DNA of 64,000 nt from RGIG9608 sp045602425 (GTDB lineage: Bacteria > Bacteroidota > Bacteroidia > Bacteroidales > Paludibacteraceae), in assembly GCA_045602425.1 (NCBI GenBank), contig JAZSBO010000014.1, positions 62,001 through 126,000 of the forward strand, in the 5' to 3' direction. The notes beneath the pieces are model-generated. The model made no database searches, had not been told where the DNA came from, and was given only the letters and a program-made list of their open reading frames with translations. Made by a program: the position numbers and the translations under genes. This document shows positions 34,138 to 43,890 of the stretch, one piece after another. Position 1 is the stretch's first letter; the number at the start of each line of letters is the position of its first letter.

Positions 34138-34857
34138 ATGAAAACAAAAATTTCAATCTTATCTGCAATCTATTTTGCAGTTATGTGTATAGGATTTTCT
34201 TCATGTAGTAATATCCATGAAGATTTGGAAAAACGTATAGAAGAATTAGAAAAATTACACGGAGTTACAGAAAATATAACTCCACCAACAGGTACAGAGA
34301 ACGGATATGATTATGTAGATTTAGGATTGAGTGTAAAATGGGCAACTTGTAATGTAGGAAGTAGTTCGCCTGAAGATTACGGAGATTATTTTGCTTGGGG
34401 ATGTGATTCTACAAACATAAATGGATCTTATTCATGGGAAACTTATAAATGGAATGTTAACGGTATCATTATAAAATATGATACTATTGATAATAAAACT
34501 ATACTTGATAAAGAAGACGATGCTGCTAGCAAACAAATGAAAGGGAAATGGCGTATGCCCACTAAAGCAGAAATAGAAGAACTCATAAACAAATGCAAAT
34601 GGGAATGGGTTACCAAAACAGGGGTAAATGGTTATAAAGTTATAGGAAATAATGGTAATAGTATTTTCTTACCTGCAGCTGGCTATCGACGTAATGAAAA
34701 CTTATATAATGCAGGTTCTAAAGGTTATTATTGGTCGAGTACTATTGGATCTTATTACACTAGTAATGCGTCATATCTTTTTTTTAATTCAGCAAATGCA
34801 TATTTAAATGGAGAAGACAGAGCTACTGGACGAACTATACGTGGGGTATGCAAATAA
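34138..34857 (+). CDS. lipoprotein with fibrobacter-major-paralogous-type domain
   Basis: This 239-residue protein has a lipobox (FSSCSN, Cys near residue 23), a short coiled-coil spacer (EDLEKRIEELEKLHGV), and one domain from about residue 55. That domain runs YDYVDLGLSVKWATCNVGSSSPEDYGDYFAWG, then KWRMPTKAEIEELINKC, ending YYWSST...RTIRGVCK. This is the layout of the Fibrobacter succinogenes major paralogous domain, a surface domain common in Bacteroidales lipoproteins and of uncertain function, possibly C-type-lectin-like. It lies 36 bases after the frameshifted barrel gene. Confidence 0.82.
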   Translation: MKTKISILSAIYFAVMCIGFSSCSNIHEDLEKRIEELEKLHGVTENITPPTGTENGYDYVDLGLSVKWATCNVGSSSPEDYGDYFAWGCDSTNINGSYSWETYKWNVNGIIIKYDTIDNKTILDKEDDAASKQMKGKWRMPTKAEIEELINKCKWEWVTKTGVNGYKVIGNNGNSIFLPAAGYRRNENLYNAGSKGYYWSSTIGSYYTSNASYLFFNSANAYLNGEDRATGRTIRGVCK

Positions 34858-34876
34858 AAAGAAAAACTAACTCTTA

Positions 34877-34908
34877 AACGGCACAAGAAAATCTTGTGTC
34901 GTTTTTTG
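34877..34908 (+). terminator. Rho-independent terminator before parE
   Basis: ACGGCACAAG pairs with CTTGTGTCGT (one G-U) around AAAAT, followed by a T run. Confidence 0.75.
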
Positions 34909-34934
34909 TAGCGAGAAAATCTCACAAAAAATCA

Positions 34935-34942
34935 CTACTTTT
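34935..34942 (+). promoter_or_regulatory. -7 promoter box for parE
   Basis: TACTTTTG matches TAnnTTTG, 26 bases before the parE ATG; it lies just after the terminator of the preceding gene. Confidence 0.6.
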
Positions 34943-34968
34943 GCCATTCTAATAAAACAAAAAATTAA

Positions 34969-36861
34969 ATGAGCGAAATAATAAAAACCAACGGATACGG
35001 AGAAGACGGGATTATAACGCTGGAAGGTTTAGACCATGTTCGTCATCGCCCGGGTATGTATATCGGAAAGCTCGGCGACGGATCTTCGGCCGATGATGGC
35101 ATTTACGTATTGCTGAAAGAAATCATCGATAATTCCATCGACGAATTTCGAATGAAATACGGAAATACGATAAACATCACCATTGATAACGACACCGTAA
35201 CAGTACGAGATTTTGGACGTGGCATCCCACAAGGAAAAATCGTAGATAGCGTTTCGATAATGAACACAAGTGGAAAATTTGAAGATAAAGGTTATGTAAA
35301 AGCTGTCGGATTGAATGGTGTCGGCATCAAAGCTGTAAACGCACTATCTACTTCGTTCACAGCAATATCGTACCGCGATGGTATGGCAAAACGTGTCGAT
35401 TTTTCGGAAGGTAAACTCGTAACCGAATATCCATTAGAAGCGACCAACGAAAAAGACGGTACGTTCATTCAATTTTCGCCCGATAGAGCTACACAAATAT
35501 TTGGCAATTATAGCTATAAGATGGAGTATGTAGAAAAAATGCTCCGCAATTATTCATACCTAAATCCGGGTTTGACTATCAATTTAAACGGTCAGAAGTT
35601 TTTATCGAAAAACGGCCTTTTAGACCTTTTGACAGAGAACAACACTGCCGAAGCACTCTACCCGATTGTTCACATCAAAGGCGACGACATAGAAATAGCA
35701 TTTACGCACACCGACCAATACAGCGAAGAATATTTTTCGTTTGTCAACGGACAACATACCATACAAGGCGGTACGCATCAATCGGCATTTCGTGAAGCAA
35801 TTGGAAAAACCATTAAAGAATTCTATGCAAAAAACATGGAATTGGCAGACATTCGTAGTGGTTTTGTCGGAGCAATATCTATTTCGGTACAGGAACCCGT
35901 TTTCGAATCACAAACAAAAGTAAAACTCGGTTCGAAAGATATGGCTCCCGAGGTTGATAGCAAAGGAAATCCTTACCCACTCTCGGGTGTTACAGTAAGC
36001 AAATTTGTAAACGATTTTATCAAAAAAGAACTCGATAACTTCTTGCATCGCAATCCCAATACAGCCGATTGCTTACTAAAAAAGATACAGGAATCGGAAA
36101 AAGAGCGTAAAGCCATTGCTGGAGTTACGAAAGCCGCTCGCGAGCGTGCAAAAAAAGTAAACCTGCACAACAAAAAACTACGCGATTGCAAAATCCACTT
36201 CAACGACGTTCGTGGCGATATGCAAGCAGAATCTTGCATTTTCATCACCGAGGGCGACTCTGCATCAGGTTCGATTACAAAAATCCGCGACGCAAACACG
36301 CAAGCCGTATTCAGTTTGCGAGGGAAACCATTCAACAGCTACGGACACTCAAAAAAAATTGTTTACGAAAACGAAGAATTCAATCTTCTGCAAGCTGCTC
36401 TTAATATTGAAGATGGACTTGAAGGATTGCGTTACAACAAAATAATAATTGCAACCGATGCTGATGTCGATGGTATGCACATTCGCTTACTATTGCTTAC
36501 TTTTTTCTTGCAATTTTTCCCAGATTTAATAAAAAAAGGACACGTTTACATTCTTCAAACACCATTATTCAGAGTTCGTACTCAGAAAGAGACTCGTTAC
36601 TGCTACAACGAAGAAGAGCGACTCTCAGCTATCAACGAACTAAAACCTAATCCAGAAATCACACGATTCAAAGGTTTAGGAGAGGTTTCTCCCGACGAAT
36701 TTAAACACTTTATTGGGAAAGACATTCGTCTTGATCAAGTAACATTGCGCAAAGAAGATGCCGTAGCCGAATTATTATCATTTTACATGGGCGATAACAC
36801 TCCCGAACGACAAAATTTCATTGTAGAAAATCTTGTGGTTGAAGAAGATATTGTTGATTAA
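34969..36861 (+). CDS. parE: DNA topoisomerase IV subunit B
   Basis: This is the ATPase subunit of a type IIA topoisomerase, 630 residues. The N-terminal GHKL domain has LDHVRHRPGMYIG, EIIDNSIDEF and DFGRGIPQG; the transducer and TOPRIM regions follow, with ITEGDSASGSI (near residue 427) and the DADVDGMHIR acidic motif (about 500-505). The sequence style and length fit the ParE-like protein of Bacteroidota better than GyrB. No parC gene follows; gldA starts 13 bases after the stop. Confidence 0.9.
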   Translation: MSEIIKTNGYGEDGIITLEGLDHVRHRPGMYIGKLGDGSSADDGIYVLLKEIIDNSIDEFRMKYGNTINITIDNDTVTVRDFGRGIPQGKIVDSVSIMNTSGKFEDKGYVKAVGLNGVGIKAVNALSTSFTAISYRDGMAKRVDFSEGKLVTEYPLEATNEKDGTFIQFSPDRATQIFGNYSYKMEYVEKMLRNYSYLNPGLTINLNGQKFLSKNGLLDLLTENNTAEALYPIVHIKGDDIEIAFTHTDQYSEEYFSFVNGQHTIQGGTHQSAFREAIGKTIKEFYAKNMELADIRSGFVGAISISVQEPVFESQTKVKLGSKDMAPEVDSKGNPYPLSGVTVSKFVNDFIKKELDNFLHRNPNTADCLLKKIQESEKERKAIAGVTKAARERAKKVNLHNKKLRDCKIHFNDVRGDMQAESCIFITEGDSASGSITKIRDANTQAVFSLRGKPFNSYGHSKKIVYENEEFNLLQAALNIEDGLEGLRYNKIIIATDADVDGMHIRLLLLTFFLQFFPDLIKKGHVYILQTPLFRVRTQKETRYCYNEEERLSAINELKPNPEITRFKGLGEVSPDEFKHFIGKDIRLDQVTLRKEDAVAELLSFYMGDNTPERQNFIVENLVVEEDIVD

Positions 36862-36874
36862 AATATTTATATCC

Positions 36875-37783
36875 ATGTCATTAACTATAAAAAATATAGA
36901 AAAAAAATACGGGCAACAAAAAGTTCTTGACAACGTATCTTTTTCTATTAATGACAACGAAATTGTAGGATTTCTCGGTCCAAATGGAGCAGGTAAATCA
37001 ACAACAATGAAAATAATAACAGGTTTTCTCACTCCTGACAATGGCGATGTTTTTATTTGTGGTATTGATGCAAAGAAAAATCCAATTGAAGCAAAGCGTT
37101 TGATTGGCTACTTACCCGAACACAATCCGCTCTACTTAGATATGTACGTCAAAGAATACCTCGATTTTGCATCGAGTTTCTACGATTTAGGGAAATTAAA
37201 AAAGTCTGCTATCGACAACGTAATTGAACAAACTGGATTACAAAACGAATACAAGAAAAAAATCCGCCAACTGTCGAAAGGCTATCGCCAACGTGTTGGT
37301 TTGGCACAAGCATTGATTCACAATCCACGTGTATTGATTCTTGACGAACCTACAACAGGGCTTGACCCAACACAACTAATAGAAATTCGAGATTTGATAA
37401 AAAATATTGGGAAAGAAAAAACAATACTTTTTTCGACACACATTTTACAAGAAGTAGAATCTCTTTGTGAACGAGCTATCGTTATCAATCAAGGCGAAAT
37501 AGTTGCTGACGGCACCCTCAATCAAATAAAATCATCAACTCTATCGCACGAAATATTTATTATAGAGTTCGACAAACCATTTGTTGGCACATGGGAACAA
37601 ATATCGGACAGCATCACTTCAGTTCAAGCAATTGCAAAAAATACATATCGAATTTCGGCAAAAAAAGATATACGTGCCGAACTATTTCATTTTGCACAAA
37701 AAAATGATCTAACTCTTTTGACAATAAAAAAAGAGACGCAAAAATTAGAGAACACTTTTGTTGACATCATTAAACAATTGTAA
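36875..37783 (+). CDS. gldA: ABC transporter ATP-binding protein, GldA-type
   Basis: This ABC ATPase has about 302 residues: Walker A GPNGAGKSTT near residue 37, signature LSKGYRQRVGLAQALIHNP, Walker B VLILDEPTTGLDP and switch STHILQE. Its length and C-terminal extension match GldA, the ATPase subunit of a transporter linked with gliding and type IX secretion in Bacteroidota. Non-gliding Bacteroidales also carry it. I used the ATG at 36875, after the parE stop, not 36833. The permease genes (gldF/gldG) are not in this window. Confidence 0.82.
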   Translation: MSLTIKNIEKKYGQQKVLDNVSFSINDNEIVGFLGPNGAGKSTTMKIITGFLTPDNGDVFICGIDAKKNPIEAKRLIGYLPEHNPLYLDMYVKEYLDFASSFYDLGKLKKSAIDNVIEQTGLQNEYKKKIRQLSKGYRQRVGLAQALIHNPRVLILDEPTTGLDPTQLIEIRDLIKNIGKEKTILFSTHILQEVESLCERAIVINQGEIVADGTLNQIKSSTLSHEIFIIEFDKPFVGTWEQISDSITSVQAIAKNTYRISAKKDIRAELFHFAQKNDLTLLTIKKETQKLENTFVDIIKQL

Positions 37784-38541
37784 TGAAAATACGATTTTTA
37801 GGTACAGGCACATCCACCGGCGTTCCTGAAATAGGTTGCAGTTGTGAGGTTTGCTCCTCCAAAAATATAAAAGACAAACGGCTACGAACGTCGGTTTTAG
37901 TTACAATAAACAACAAACAAATTCTCTTTGATTGTGGACCGGACTTTCGCCAACAAATGCTATCGGTATCTTTCAGAAAAATTGATGCGGTATTTTTATC
38001 GCATGAGCATTACGACCATGTAGGAGGCATTGATGATTTACGTCCATTTTGTCAATTTGGAGACATTGACATTTATGCAGAAAAAAATGTTTGCCAAGCA
38101 ATCAAACAGCGTATGCCCTATTGTTTTAAAGCTGATAAATATCCAGGAACCCCTAACATAAACTTAAAAGAAATTGACATTTCGAACCCTATTGATATTA
38201 AAGATTTTACCATCTCCGCAATAAGGGTTTTACATGGTAAAATTCCTATTTTAGGCTACAGAATTGAGAACGTTGCTTATCTTACAGATGTGTTGTCAAT
38301 ACCAAATGAAGAATACAAAAAGCTTAAAAATTTAGATATTTTAATTATTAATGCATTAAGAATTAAAGAACATTCTTCGCACCAAACACTTGCAAATGCA
38401 TTAAAACAAATTGAAAAAATCAAACCTAAACAAGCATATCTTATTCACTTGAGTCATCACTTTGGGCTACACGACAATGTTCAAAAAGAATTACCTAAAA
38501 ATGTCACAATAGCATACGACAATTTAGAAATAGATACCTAA
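37783..38541 (+). CDS. PhnP-like MBL-fold phosphodiesterase
   Basis: This 252-residue metallo-beta-lactamase-fold protein starts MKIRFLGTGTSTGVPEIGCSC, the PhnP-like hallmark with a cysteine pair (CSCEVCSS) that can bind structural zinc. The metal motif is LSHEHYDHVGG. PhnP hydrolyses cyclic phosphodiesters in phosphonate breakdown, but relatives act on various cyclic nucleotides, so the substrate is open. Its start overlaps the gldA stop (TAATG). Confidence 0.85.
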   Translation: MKIRFLGTGTSTGVPEIGCSCEVCSSKNIKDKRLRTSVLVTINNKQILFDCGPDFRQQMLSVSFRKIDAVFLSHEHYDHVGGIDDLRPFCQFGDIDIYAEKNVCQAIKQRMPYCFKADKYPGTPNINLKEIDISNPIDIKDFTISAIRVLHGKIPILGYRIENVAYLTDVLSIPNEEYKKLKNLDILIINALRIKEHSSHQTLANALKQIEKIKPKQAYLIHLSHHFGLHDNVQKELPKNVTIAYDNLEIDT

Positions 38542-38544
38542 AAA

Positions 38545-38572
38545 AATCCTCACTTACGTGAGGATTTTTAAT
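38545..38572. terminator. bidirectional terminator between MBL gene and ackA
   Basis: AAAAATCCTCAC and GTGAGGATTTTT form a perfect 12-base stem with a TTAC loop, between convergent genes, with A and T flanks on either side. Confidence 0.85.
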
Positions 38573-38583
38573 ATTAAAGCAAG

Positions 38584-39780
38584 CTACTTCACAAGATTTT
38601 TAGTATCAGATGCAATCATCAACTCTTCATCGGTAGGAATTATCACAACCCTAATTTTCGATTTTTTAGTCGAAATCTCTATCTCTTCTCCTCTACTTTT
38701 AGCATTCACATCAAAATCTATGTCTATACCCAAATACGACAACGACTTACACAAACGTTCACGGAAAAGAGTTTGATTCTCGCCAACACCACCAGTAAAT
38801 ACCAACACATCAAATCCATTCAATGTAGCAGCATATGCTCCAATATATTTCACAATATTATACTCATACATTTTTAATGCCAACGCTGCCCTCTTATTTC
38901 CCTGAGCAATAGCATTATCAATATCACGCATATCTGACGAGACCCCAGAAACACCCAAGACTCCACTTTTCTTATTAAGCAAATCAGATACTTGTTCATT
39001 CGTAAGATTTTCTTTATTAGCAATATACAGAACTGCTCCTGTATCAATATTTCCAACTCGCGTTCCCATCATTAAACCTTCGAGCGGAGTAAGCCCCATA
39101 GACGTATCAACCGATTCCCCATTTTTAATAGCAGTGATAGAACCTCCATTCCCTATATGTGCAGTAATTATCTTTGTATTTTTATAATCCAACCCTAAGA
39201 AATCGCATGCACGCTTCGATACATAACGATGGCTCGTACCATGGAACCCATAACGCCTTACACCATATTTCTCATAATATTCATAAGGAATTGCATACAT
39301 ATAAGCATAGTCGGGCATCGTTTGATGAAAAGAAGTATCATATACTGCAACTTGTGGAACATTCGGAAGAATTTTAGCAATTGCATCAACACCTTTTAAA
39401 TTTGCAGGATTGTGCAAAGGAGCCAACTCTGCACATATTTTCACTTGCTCTATTATTTCAGGAGTAATCAATACCGACTTATTGAATTTTTCACCACCAT
39501 GCACTACTCGATGTCCAACAGCATCTATTTCAGTCAACGATTTTATACAACCATATTCCGCACTTATCAGTGTTTCTAAAATAAACTCTATACCAATAGT
39601 ATGTTCTAGCATGATTTTCTCAAGCACAACTTTTTCTCCTGTCGGCAACGTAATTTTAAGAAATGAATCAGATAAACCAATTTTCTCAACTCCACCTTGG
39701 GCTAATACAGCATTAGAATTCATCTCAAATAATTTATATTTGATAGATGAACTTCCACAATTTAAAACTAAAACTTTCAT
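38584..39780 (-). CDS. ackA: acetate kinase
   Basis: AckA interconverts acetyl phosphate and acetate with ATP. MKVLVLNCGSSSIKYKL, FDTSFH-type substrate loop (YDTSFHQTMPDYAY), RRYGFHGTSHRYVS, TAHIGNGGSITAI and MGLTPLEGLMMGTRVGN are the family signatures; 398 residues is standard. It starts 2 bases after the pta stop, so the two make an acetate-production operon. Confidence 0.97.
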   Translation of the reverse strand: MKVLVLNCGSSSIKYKLFEMNSNAVLAQGGVEKIGLSDSFLKITLPTGEKVVLEKIMLEHTIGIEFILETLISAEYGCIKSLTEIDAVGHRVVHGGEKFNKSVLITPEIIEQVKICAELAPLHNPANLKGVDAIAKILPNVPQVAVYDTSFHQTMPDYAYMYAIPYEYYEKYGVRRYGFHGTSHRYVSKRACDFLGLDYKNTKIITAHIGNGGSITAIKNGESVDTSMGLTPLEGLMMGTRVGNIDTGAVLYIANKENLTNEQVSDLLNKKSGVLGVSGVSSDMRDIDNAIAQGNKRAALALKMYEYNIVKYIGAYAATLNGFDVLVFTGGVGENQTLFRERLCKSLSYLGIDIDFDVNAKSRGEEIEISTKKSKIRVVIIPTDEELMIASDTKNLVK

Positions 39781-39782
39781 TA

Positions 39783-40793
39783 TTATTTATTTTTAGATGC
39801 CATTGCTTGGCTTGATGTAATAAGAATCATTTTTACTATATCACTCACAGAGCATCCTCTTGATAAGTCGTTAACAGGGGCTGCTATACCTTGAAGAATA
39901 GGACCAATGGCCTCTGCTCCACCTAAACGTTGAACTAATTTATAAGCAATATTTCCAACTTCAAGCGTAGGGAATACCAACGTATTAGCATGACCAGCAA
40001 CACTACTATTAGGACATTTTATCTCTCCAACTGCAGCAACTAAAGCTGCATCAGCTTGTAACTCTCCATCTATTTCCATATCAGGAGCCATTTTTTTTGC
40101 TAATGCCGTAGCCTCAACTACCTTATCAACTAATTCATGCGATGCACTTCCTTTTGTAGAAAAACTCAACATTGCTATACGCGGTTCTATCCCTGCTAAA
40201 TTACGCATAGTTTGTCCTGTACAAACAGCAATCTGTGCTAACTCCGAGGCTGTAGGATTGGGCATTACAGCCATATCTGCAACCAAAACAAAACCATCTT
40301 CGCCATATTGTTTTTCTTTCGTAAAAAGCATACAAGCACCTGATACAACGCTAATATTTGGTAAAGTTTTTATAATTTGCAATGCAGGACGTAAAACATT
40401 CCCCGTTGTACTACGTGCACCTGCTAATTCTCCGTCGGCATCACCATTTTTTATCATCAAACAAGCTAAATAAAGCGGATCTTTAACTTTTACTTTTGCT
40501 TCATCTAACGACATACCTTTGCTTTTGCGTAATTCATATAAAAGGTTTGCATAAACATCTCTTCTTGGATTATTTTCAGGGTCAACAATATGTGCTTTTT
40601 CTATATTCTCTAAACCTAAATCCTTTGCCATTGTATTTATTTTTTCAGGTGAACCTAACAAATAAATATCAGCTGCTGCATCTTTTAAAATAATATCAAC
40701 AGCCTGCAATGTACGAGTTTCATCCCCTTCTGGTAACACAATTCGTTGAGGATTGGCTTTGGCTCGTGCCAATAAATGTTCTAAAATTTCCAT
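39783..40793 (-). CDS. pta: phosphate acetyltransferase
   Basis: Pta converts acetyl-CoA and phosphate to acetyl phosphate and CoA. At 336 residues it is the short catalytic form without the N-terminal regulatory domains of the E. coli enzyme. LPEGDETRTLQA, GGARST-like ELAGARSTTGNVLRPAL, SFSTKGSASHE and VFPTLEVGNIAYKLVQRLGGAEAIGPILQG are clear family motifs. It is the first gene of the pta-ackA operon. Confidence 0.97.
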   Translation of the reverse strand: MEILEHLLARAKANPQRIVLPEGDETRTLQAVDIILKDAAADIYLLGSPEKINTMAKDLGLENIEKAHIVDPENNPRRDVYANLLYELRKSKGMSLDEAKVKVKDPLYLACLMIKNGDADGELAGARSTTGNVLRPALQIIKTLPNISVVSGACMLFTKEKQYGEDGFVLVADMAVMPNPTASELAQIAVCTGQTMRNLAGIEPRIAMLSFSTKGSASHELVDKVVEATALAKKMAPDMEIDGELQADAALVAAVGEIKCPNSSVAGHANTLVFPTLEVGNIAYKLVQRLGGAEAIGPILQGIAAPVNDLSRGCSVSDIVKMILITSSQAMASKNK

Positions 40794-40873
40794 ATTAACC
40801 TAATTTTTAATGTTTTTTAAGAAGGCACTCGATCAAAGCCCACAAAAAGTTTTGTACGAAATGTCATTTCTTG

Positions 40874-40881
40874 CAAAATTA
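40874..40881 (-). promoter_or_regulatory. -7 promoter box for pta-ackA
   Basis: TAATTTTG on the minus strand matches TAnnTTTG with a TTG about 18 bases further upstream; it lies 80 bases before the pta start. The leader between them holds no feature I recognise. Confidence 0.55.
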
Positions 40882-41003
40882 CAATCTTTTTTTTGCAAGT
40901 AATAACATTTATAAATGTTTTTTTTGACACCTTATTTTATAAATTTATTTCTCATAAAAATAAGTTTTCTGCAAACAAATTGCACATTTATAATAAAAAT
41001 GTG

Positions 41004-41011
41004 TAATTTTG
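41004..41011 (+). promoter_or_regulatory. -7 promoter box for the acyl-CoA ligase gene
   Basis: TAATTTTG matches TAnnTTTG, with TTG at 40980-40982 (21-base spacing). The ATG at 41042 follows 30 bases later, which also supports that start over the earlier one at 41009. Confidence 0.65.
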
Positions 41012-41041
41012 CAGTCAATTTTAATTTTAAAATTAATAACA

Positions 41042-42703
41042 ATGATAAAAGAAAACCTTATTGATCTGTTCGAAAACAGCATCAAAGAGAATTGGGGGAA
41101 TCCCGCATTTACTGATTATTTTGATAAAAAAACTTTTACTTATCAACAAGTTGCTGAACGCGTAGCAGAACTTCACCTTTTGTTCGACAAACTAAATGTT
41201 CAGAAAAACGACAAAATCTCATTGGTAGGAAAAAACGGATCTTTGTGGTGCATCACCTACATTGCAACCGTTACTTACGGAGCTGTGGTTGTACCTATGT
41301 TGCAAGATTTTCCGCCAGAAAACCTTACTAACATCATCAACCATTCGGATTCAAAACTGCTTTTCACAAGTGATTATATTTGGAACAAACTTAATTCCGA
41401 AGAACTTCCTAATATAGAATCGGCCATTTCGTTGGAAAACTTTGAATGTATTTTTGCAAAAGACAAAAAAAGCGAAGAATACATTGCTAATGCGCAAAAT
41501 GCATTCAATGAGAAATATCCAAACGGCTTTACAAAAGATGATATTAAATATGCCGAAGTACCAAACTCTAACCTTGTTTGCTTGAGTTATACTTCTGGAA
41601 CAACAGGATTTAGCAAAGGCGTAATGCTTACTGCAAACAACTTTGCTGGCAACATCACTTTTGGTATCACCACCAAGATGGTACATAAAAAGAAAGTACT
41701 TTCTTTCTTGCCATTAGCACATGCTTACTGTTGTGCATTTGACTTTTTAACATCTTTCTGCGACGGAACTCATACTACATATTTGGGCAAAATGCCAGCT
41801 GCTCCACTTTTGATGAAAGCACTTTCTGACATTAAACCAGATATTATCTTCACAGTTCCATTGATTATCGAAAAGGTTTATAAGAAAAAACTTCAACCTA
41901 TCATCAATAAACCATACATGAAGGTTTTGATGTCGCTTCCTTTCATTAAAAAAGTAATCGGCGTTAAAATACATTACCAATTGAAAAATGCTTTTGGTGG
42001 AAAATTTGATCAAATGGTTATTGGAGGAGCTCCTTTGAATCGTGAAGTTGAAGAATTCTTGAGAAAAATTAGAATTCCATATACTGTTGGTTACGGTATG
42101 ACCGAATGTGCTCCACTTATTTCCTATTCTCACTGGAAAGAATACAAAGAAACTTCCGTAGGAAAAATCCTTCCAAACATGGAAGTGAAGATTTTGTCAA
42201 ACGAACCACATCAGGAAATTGGTGAAATCCTTGTTCGTGGAGAAAACGTAATGGCCGGTTATTATAAAAACGAAGAGGCAACAAGTGCGGCTCTCGACGC
42301 TGAAGGATGGTTGCACACTGGCGACATGGGATACGTCGATGCCGACAACAACATTTACATTCGCGGACGAAACAAGAGCATGCTTCTTAGTGCCAACGGA
42401 CAAAACATTTATCCAGAAGAGATAGAAGCAAAACTTAACAATATGCCTTACGTGGCCGAAAGTGTGGTTGTTCAAAACAAAGCAGCAAAACTTATTGCAC
42501 TGGTTTGTCCTGACAAAGATGCGATGAAAGCAGATAAAGTTTCCGAAAAAGCATTGGCAAAAATAATGGACAAAAACAAACGCCATTTGAACAAGCAAAT
42601 TGCGGCTTACGAACAAATTGCCGAAATTCGTATCCACGCTACTGAGTTTGAAAAAACCGCTAAGAAAAGCATCAAACGATTCTTATATTCGGTGGAAGAT
42701 TAA
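41042..42703 (+). CDS. AMP-binding long-chain fatty acid--CoA ligase
   Basis: This adenylate-forming enzyme of about 553 residues activates a carboxylate, probably a fatty acid, to its CoA thioester. The P-loop is LSYTSGTTGFSKGVML, followed by GGAPLNREVEEFL, GYGMTECAPLIS, and the hinge region GWLHTGDMGYVDADNNIYIRGRNK; a C-terminal catalytic lysine is present in KTAKKSIKRF. The family match is strong; the exact chain length specificity is not visible. It stands alone with its own promoter. Confidence 0.92.
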   Translation: MIKENLIDLFENSIKENWGNPAFTDYFDKKTFTYQQVAERVAELHLLFDKLNVQKNDKISLVGKNGSLWCITYIATVTYGAVVVPMLQDFPPENLTNIINHSDSKLLFTSDYIWNKLNSEELPNIESAISLENFECIFAKDKKSEEYIANAQNAFNEKYPNGFTKDDIKYAEVPNSNLVCLSYTSGTTGFSKGVMLTANNFAGNITFGITTKMVHKKKVLSFLPLAHAYCCAFDFLTSFCDGTHTTYLGKMPAAPLLMKALSDIKPDIIFTVPLIIEKVYKKKLQPIINKPYMKVLMSLPFIKKVIGVKIHYQLKNAFGGKFDQMVIGGAPLNREVEEFLRKIRIPYTVGYGMTECAPLISYSHWKEYKETSVGKILPNMEVKILSNEPHQEIGEILVRGENVMAGYYKNEEATSAALDAEGWLHTGDMGYVDADNNIYIRGRNKSMLLSANGQNIYPEEIEAKLNNMPYVAESVVVQNKAAKLIALVCPDKDAMKADKVSEKALAKIMDKNKRHLNKQIAAYEQIAEIRIHATEFEKTAKKSIKRFLYSVED

Positions 42704-42724
42704 ACATTTTGTGTTATATAACAA

Positions 42725-42750
42725 AAAAAAGAGGGTTGAACCTCTTTTTT
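42725..42750. terminator. bidirectional terminator after the acyl-CoA ligase gene
   Basis: AAAAAAGAGG and CCTCTTTTTT pair around a 6-base loop, between the convergent ligase and tRNA-Lys genes. Confidence 0.8.
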
Positions 42751-42797
42751 ATTTTTAGCGAAAAATAAAAAAGCAGATGTTTTTTCATCTGCTTTTG

Positions 42798-42870
42798 TGA
42801 TTCGCTTGGGGCTCGAACCCAAGACCCCATCCTTAAAAGGGATGTGCTCTACCAACTGAGCTAGCGAATC
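42798..42870 (-). tRNA. tRNA-Lys (anticodon UUU)
   Basis: Reading the minus strand, the 7-base acceptor arms GATTCGC and GCGAATC pair, with A as discriminator. The D arm has GCTCAGTTGGTAGAGC and the T arm GGGTTCGAGCCC. The anticodon loop CTTTTAA reads UUU for lysine. The 3' CCA is not encoded. It sits between the terminator of the acyl-CoA ligase gene and era. Confidence 0.97.
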
Positions 42871-42955
42871 ATAATAATACAACTCTTTTCAAAATCGCGA
42901 TGCAAAGATACATCTTTTTTCTCAACAAACAAACCTTTTTTATAGTTTATTTCTA

Positions 42956-43843
42956 TTACTTATGTTCTATTTGATAACCAAAGCTACGTAATTTTCGTTC
43001 CCTGTTTCGCCAATCTTTCTCAACTTTTACAAAAAGCTGAAGAAACACCTTTTTTGCAAAAAAAGCCTCAATGTCTTTTCGTGCTTCTATACCAACTCTT
43101 CTCAATGATTTACCTTGTTTACCTATTAAAATTCCTTTCTGAGAATCACGCTCACAATAAATTAAAGCACTGATACGAATAATATCATCGTCTTCTTTAA
43201 ATTCTTCGACAACTACCTCAACTGAATACGGAATTTCTTTTTCATAATGAAGTAGAATCTTTTCACGAATTATTTCAGTAACAAAAAAACGTTCAGGCTT
43301 ATCGGTCAATGCATCCTTATCAAAAAATGGTGGTGAATTTGGCAACAAGTCTTTTATACGATTAAATAATGGTTCAATGTTAAATTTTTCTTTTGCTGAA
43401 ACTGCAAAAATCTCTGCTATAGGAAGTTGTTGATGCCAAAAATCAACCAACTGCTCTAATTTTGATTGATCTATCAAATCAATTTTATTGATAATCAAAA
43501 TAACTTTTTCGTTGAAAGATTTTACTCGTTGCAAAAACTCTTCATTTTTATCAAAAGAGTCCAATGGGTCAGTTACATATAACAAAATATCAGCATCAGA
43601 CAACGCAGAAATTGAAAAACCCAACATTGATTCTTGCAACTTATAATTCGGTTTTAAAACACCAGGAGTATCCGAATAAACCATCTGATAATCTTCTCCG
43701 TTTACAATTCCCATAATACGATGACGAGTAGTTTGTGCCTTCGATGTAATAATAGAAATTCGTTCGCCAACCAAAGCATTTATCAATGTTGATTTTCCTA
43801 CATTTGGATTGCCTACAATATTAATAAAACCAGCTTTATGCAT
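42956..43843 (-). CDS. era: GTPase Era
   Basis: Era is a GTPase for 16S rRNA maturation and 30S assembly. The G1 loop is GNPNVGKSTLIN, G3 DTPG (SDTPGVLKP), G4 NKID and G5 VSAKE, with a C-terminal KH domain (YCERDSQKGILIGKQGKSLRRVGIEARKDIE). I used the ATG at 43843 (MHKAGFINIVG), giving 295 residues, because the promoter box at 43861-43868 lies downstream of the longer frame's start. Confidence 0.95.
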   Translation of the reverse strand: MHKAGFINIVGNPNVGKSTLINALVGERISIITSKAQTTRHRIMGIVNGEDYQMVYSDTPGVLKPNYKLQESMLGFSISALSDADILLYVTDPLDSFDKNEEFLQRVKSFNEKVILIINKIDLIDQSKLEQLVDFWHQQLPIAEIFAVSAKEKFNIEPLFNRIKDLLPNSPPFFDKDALTDKPERFFVTEIIREKILLHYEKEIPYSVEVVVEEFKEDDDIIRISALIYCERDSQKGILIGKQGKSLRRVGIEARKDIEAFFAKKVFLQLFVKVEKDWRNRERKLRSFGYQIEHK

Positions 43844-43860
43844 AAGTAAAAATTTTATCA

Positions 43861-43868
43861 CAAAGGTA
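43861..43868 (-). promoter_or_regulatory. -7 promoter box for era
   Basis: TACCTTTG on the minus strand matches TAnnTTTG, 17 bases before the era ATG. It faces away from the glycosyltransferase promoter box 22 bases to its right. Confidence 0.65.
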
Positions 43869-43890
43869 CTCTTTTTTAATAAAAATAAGT

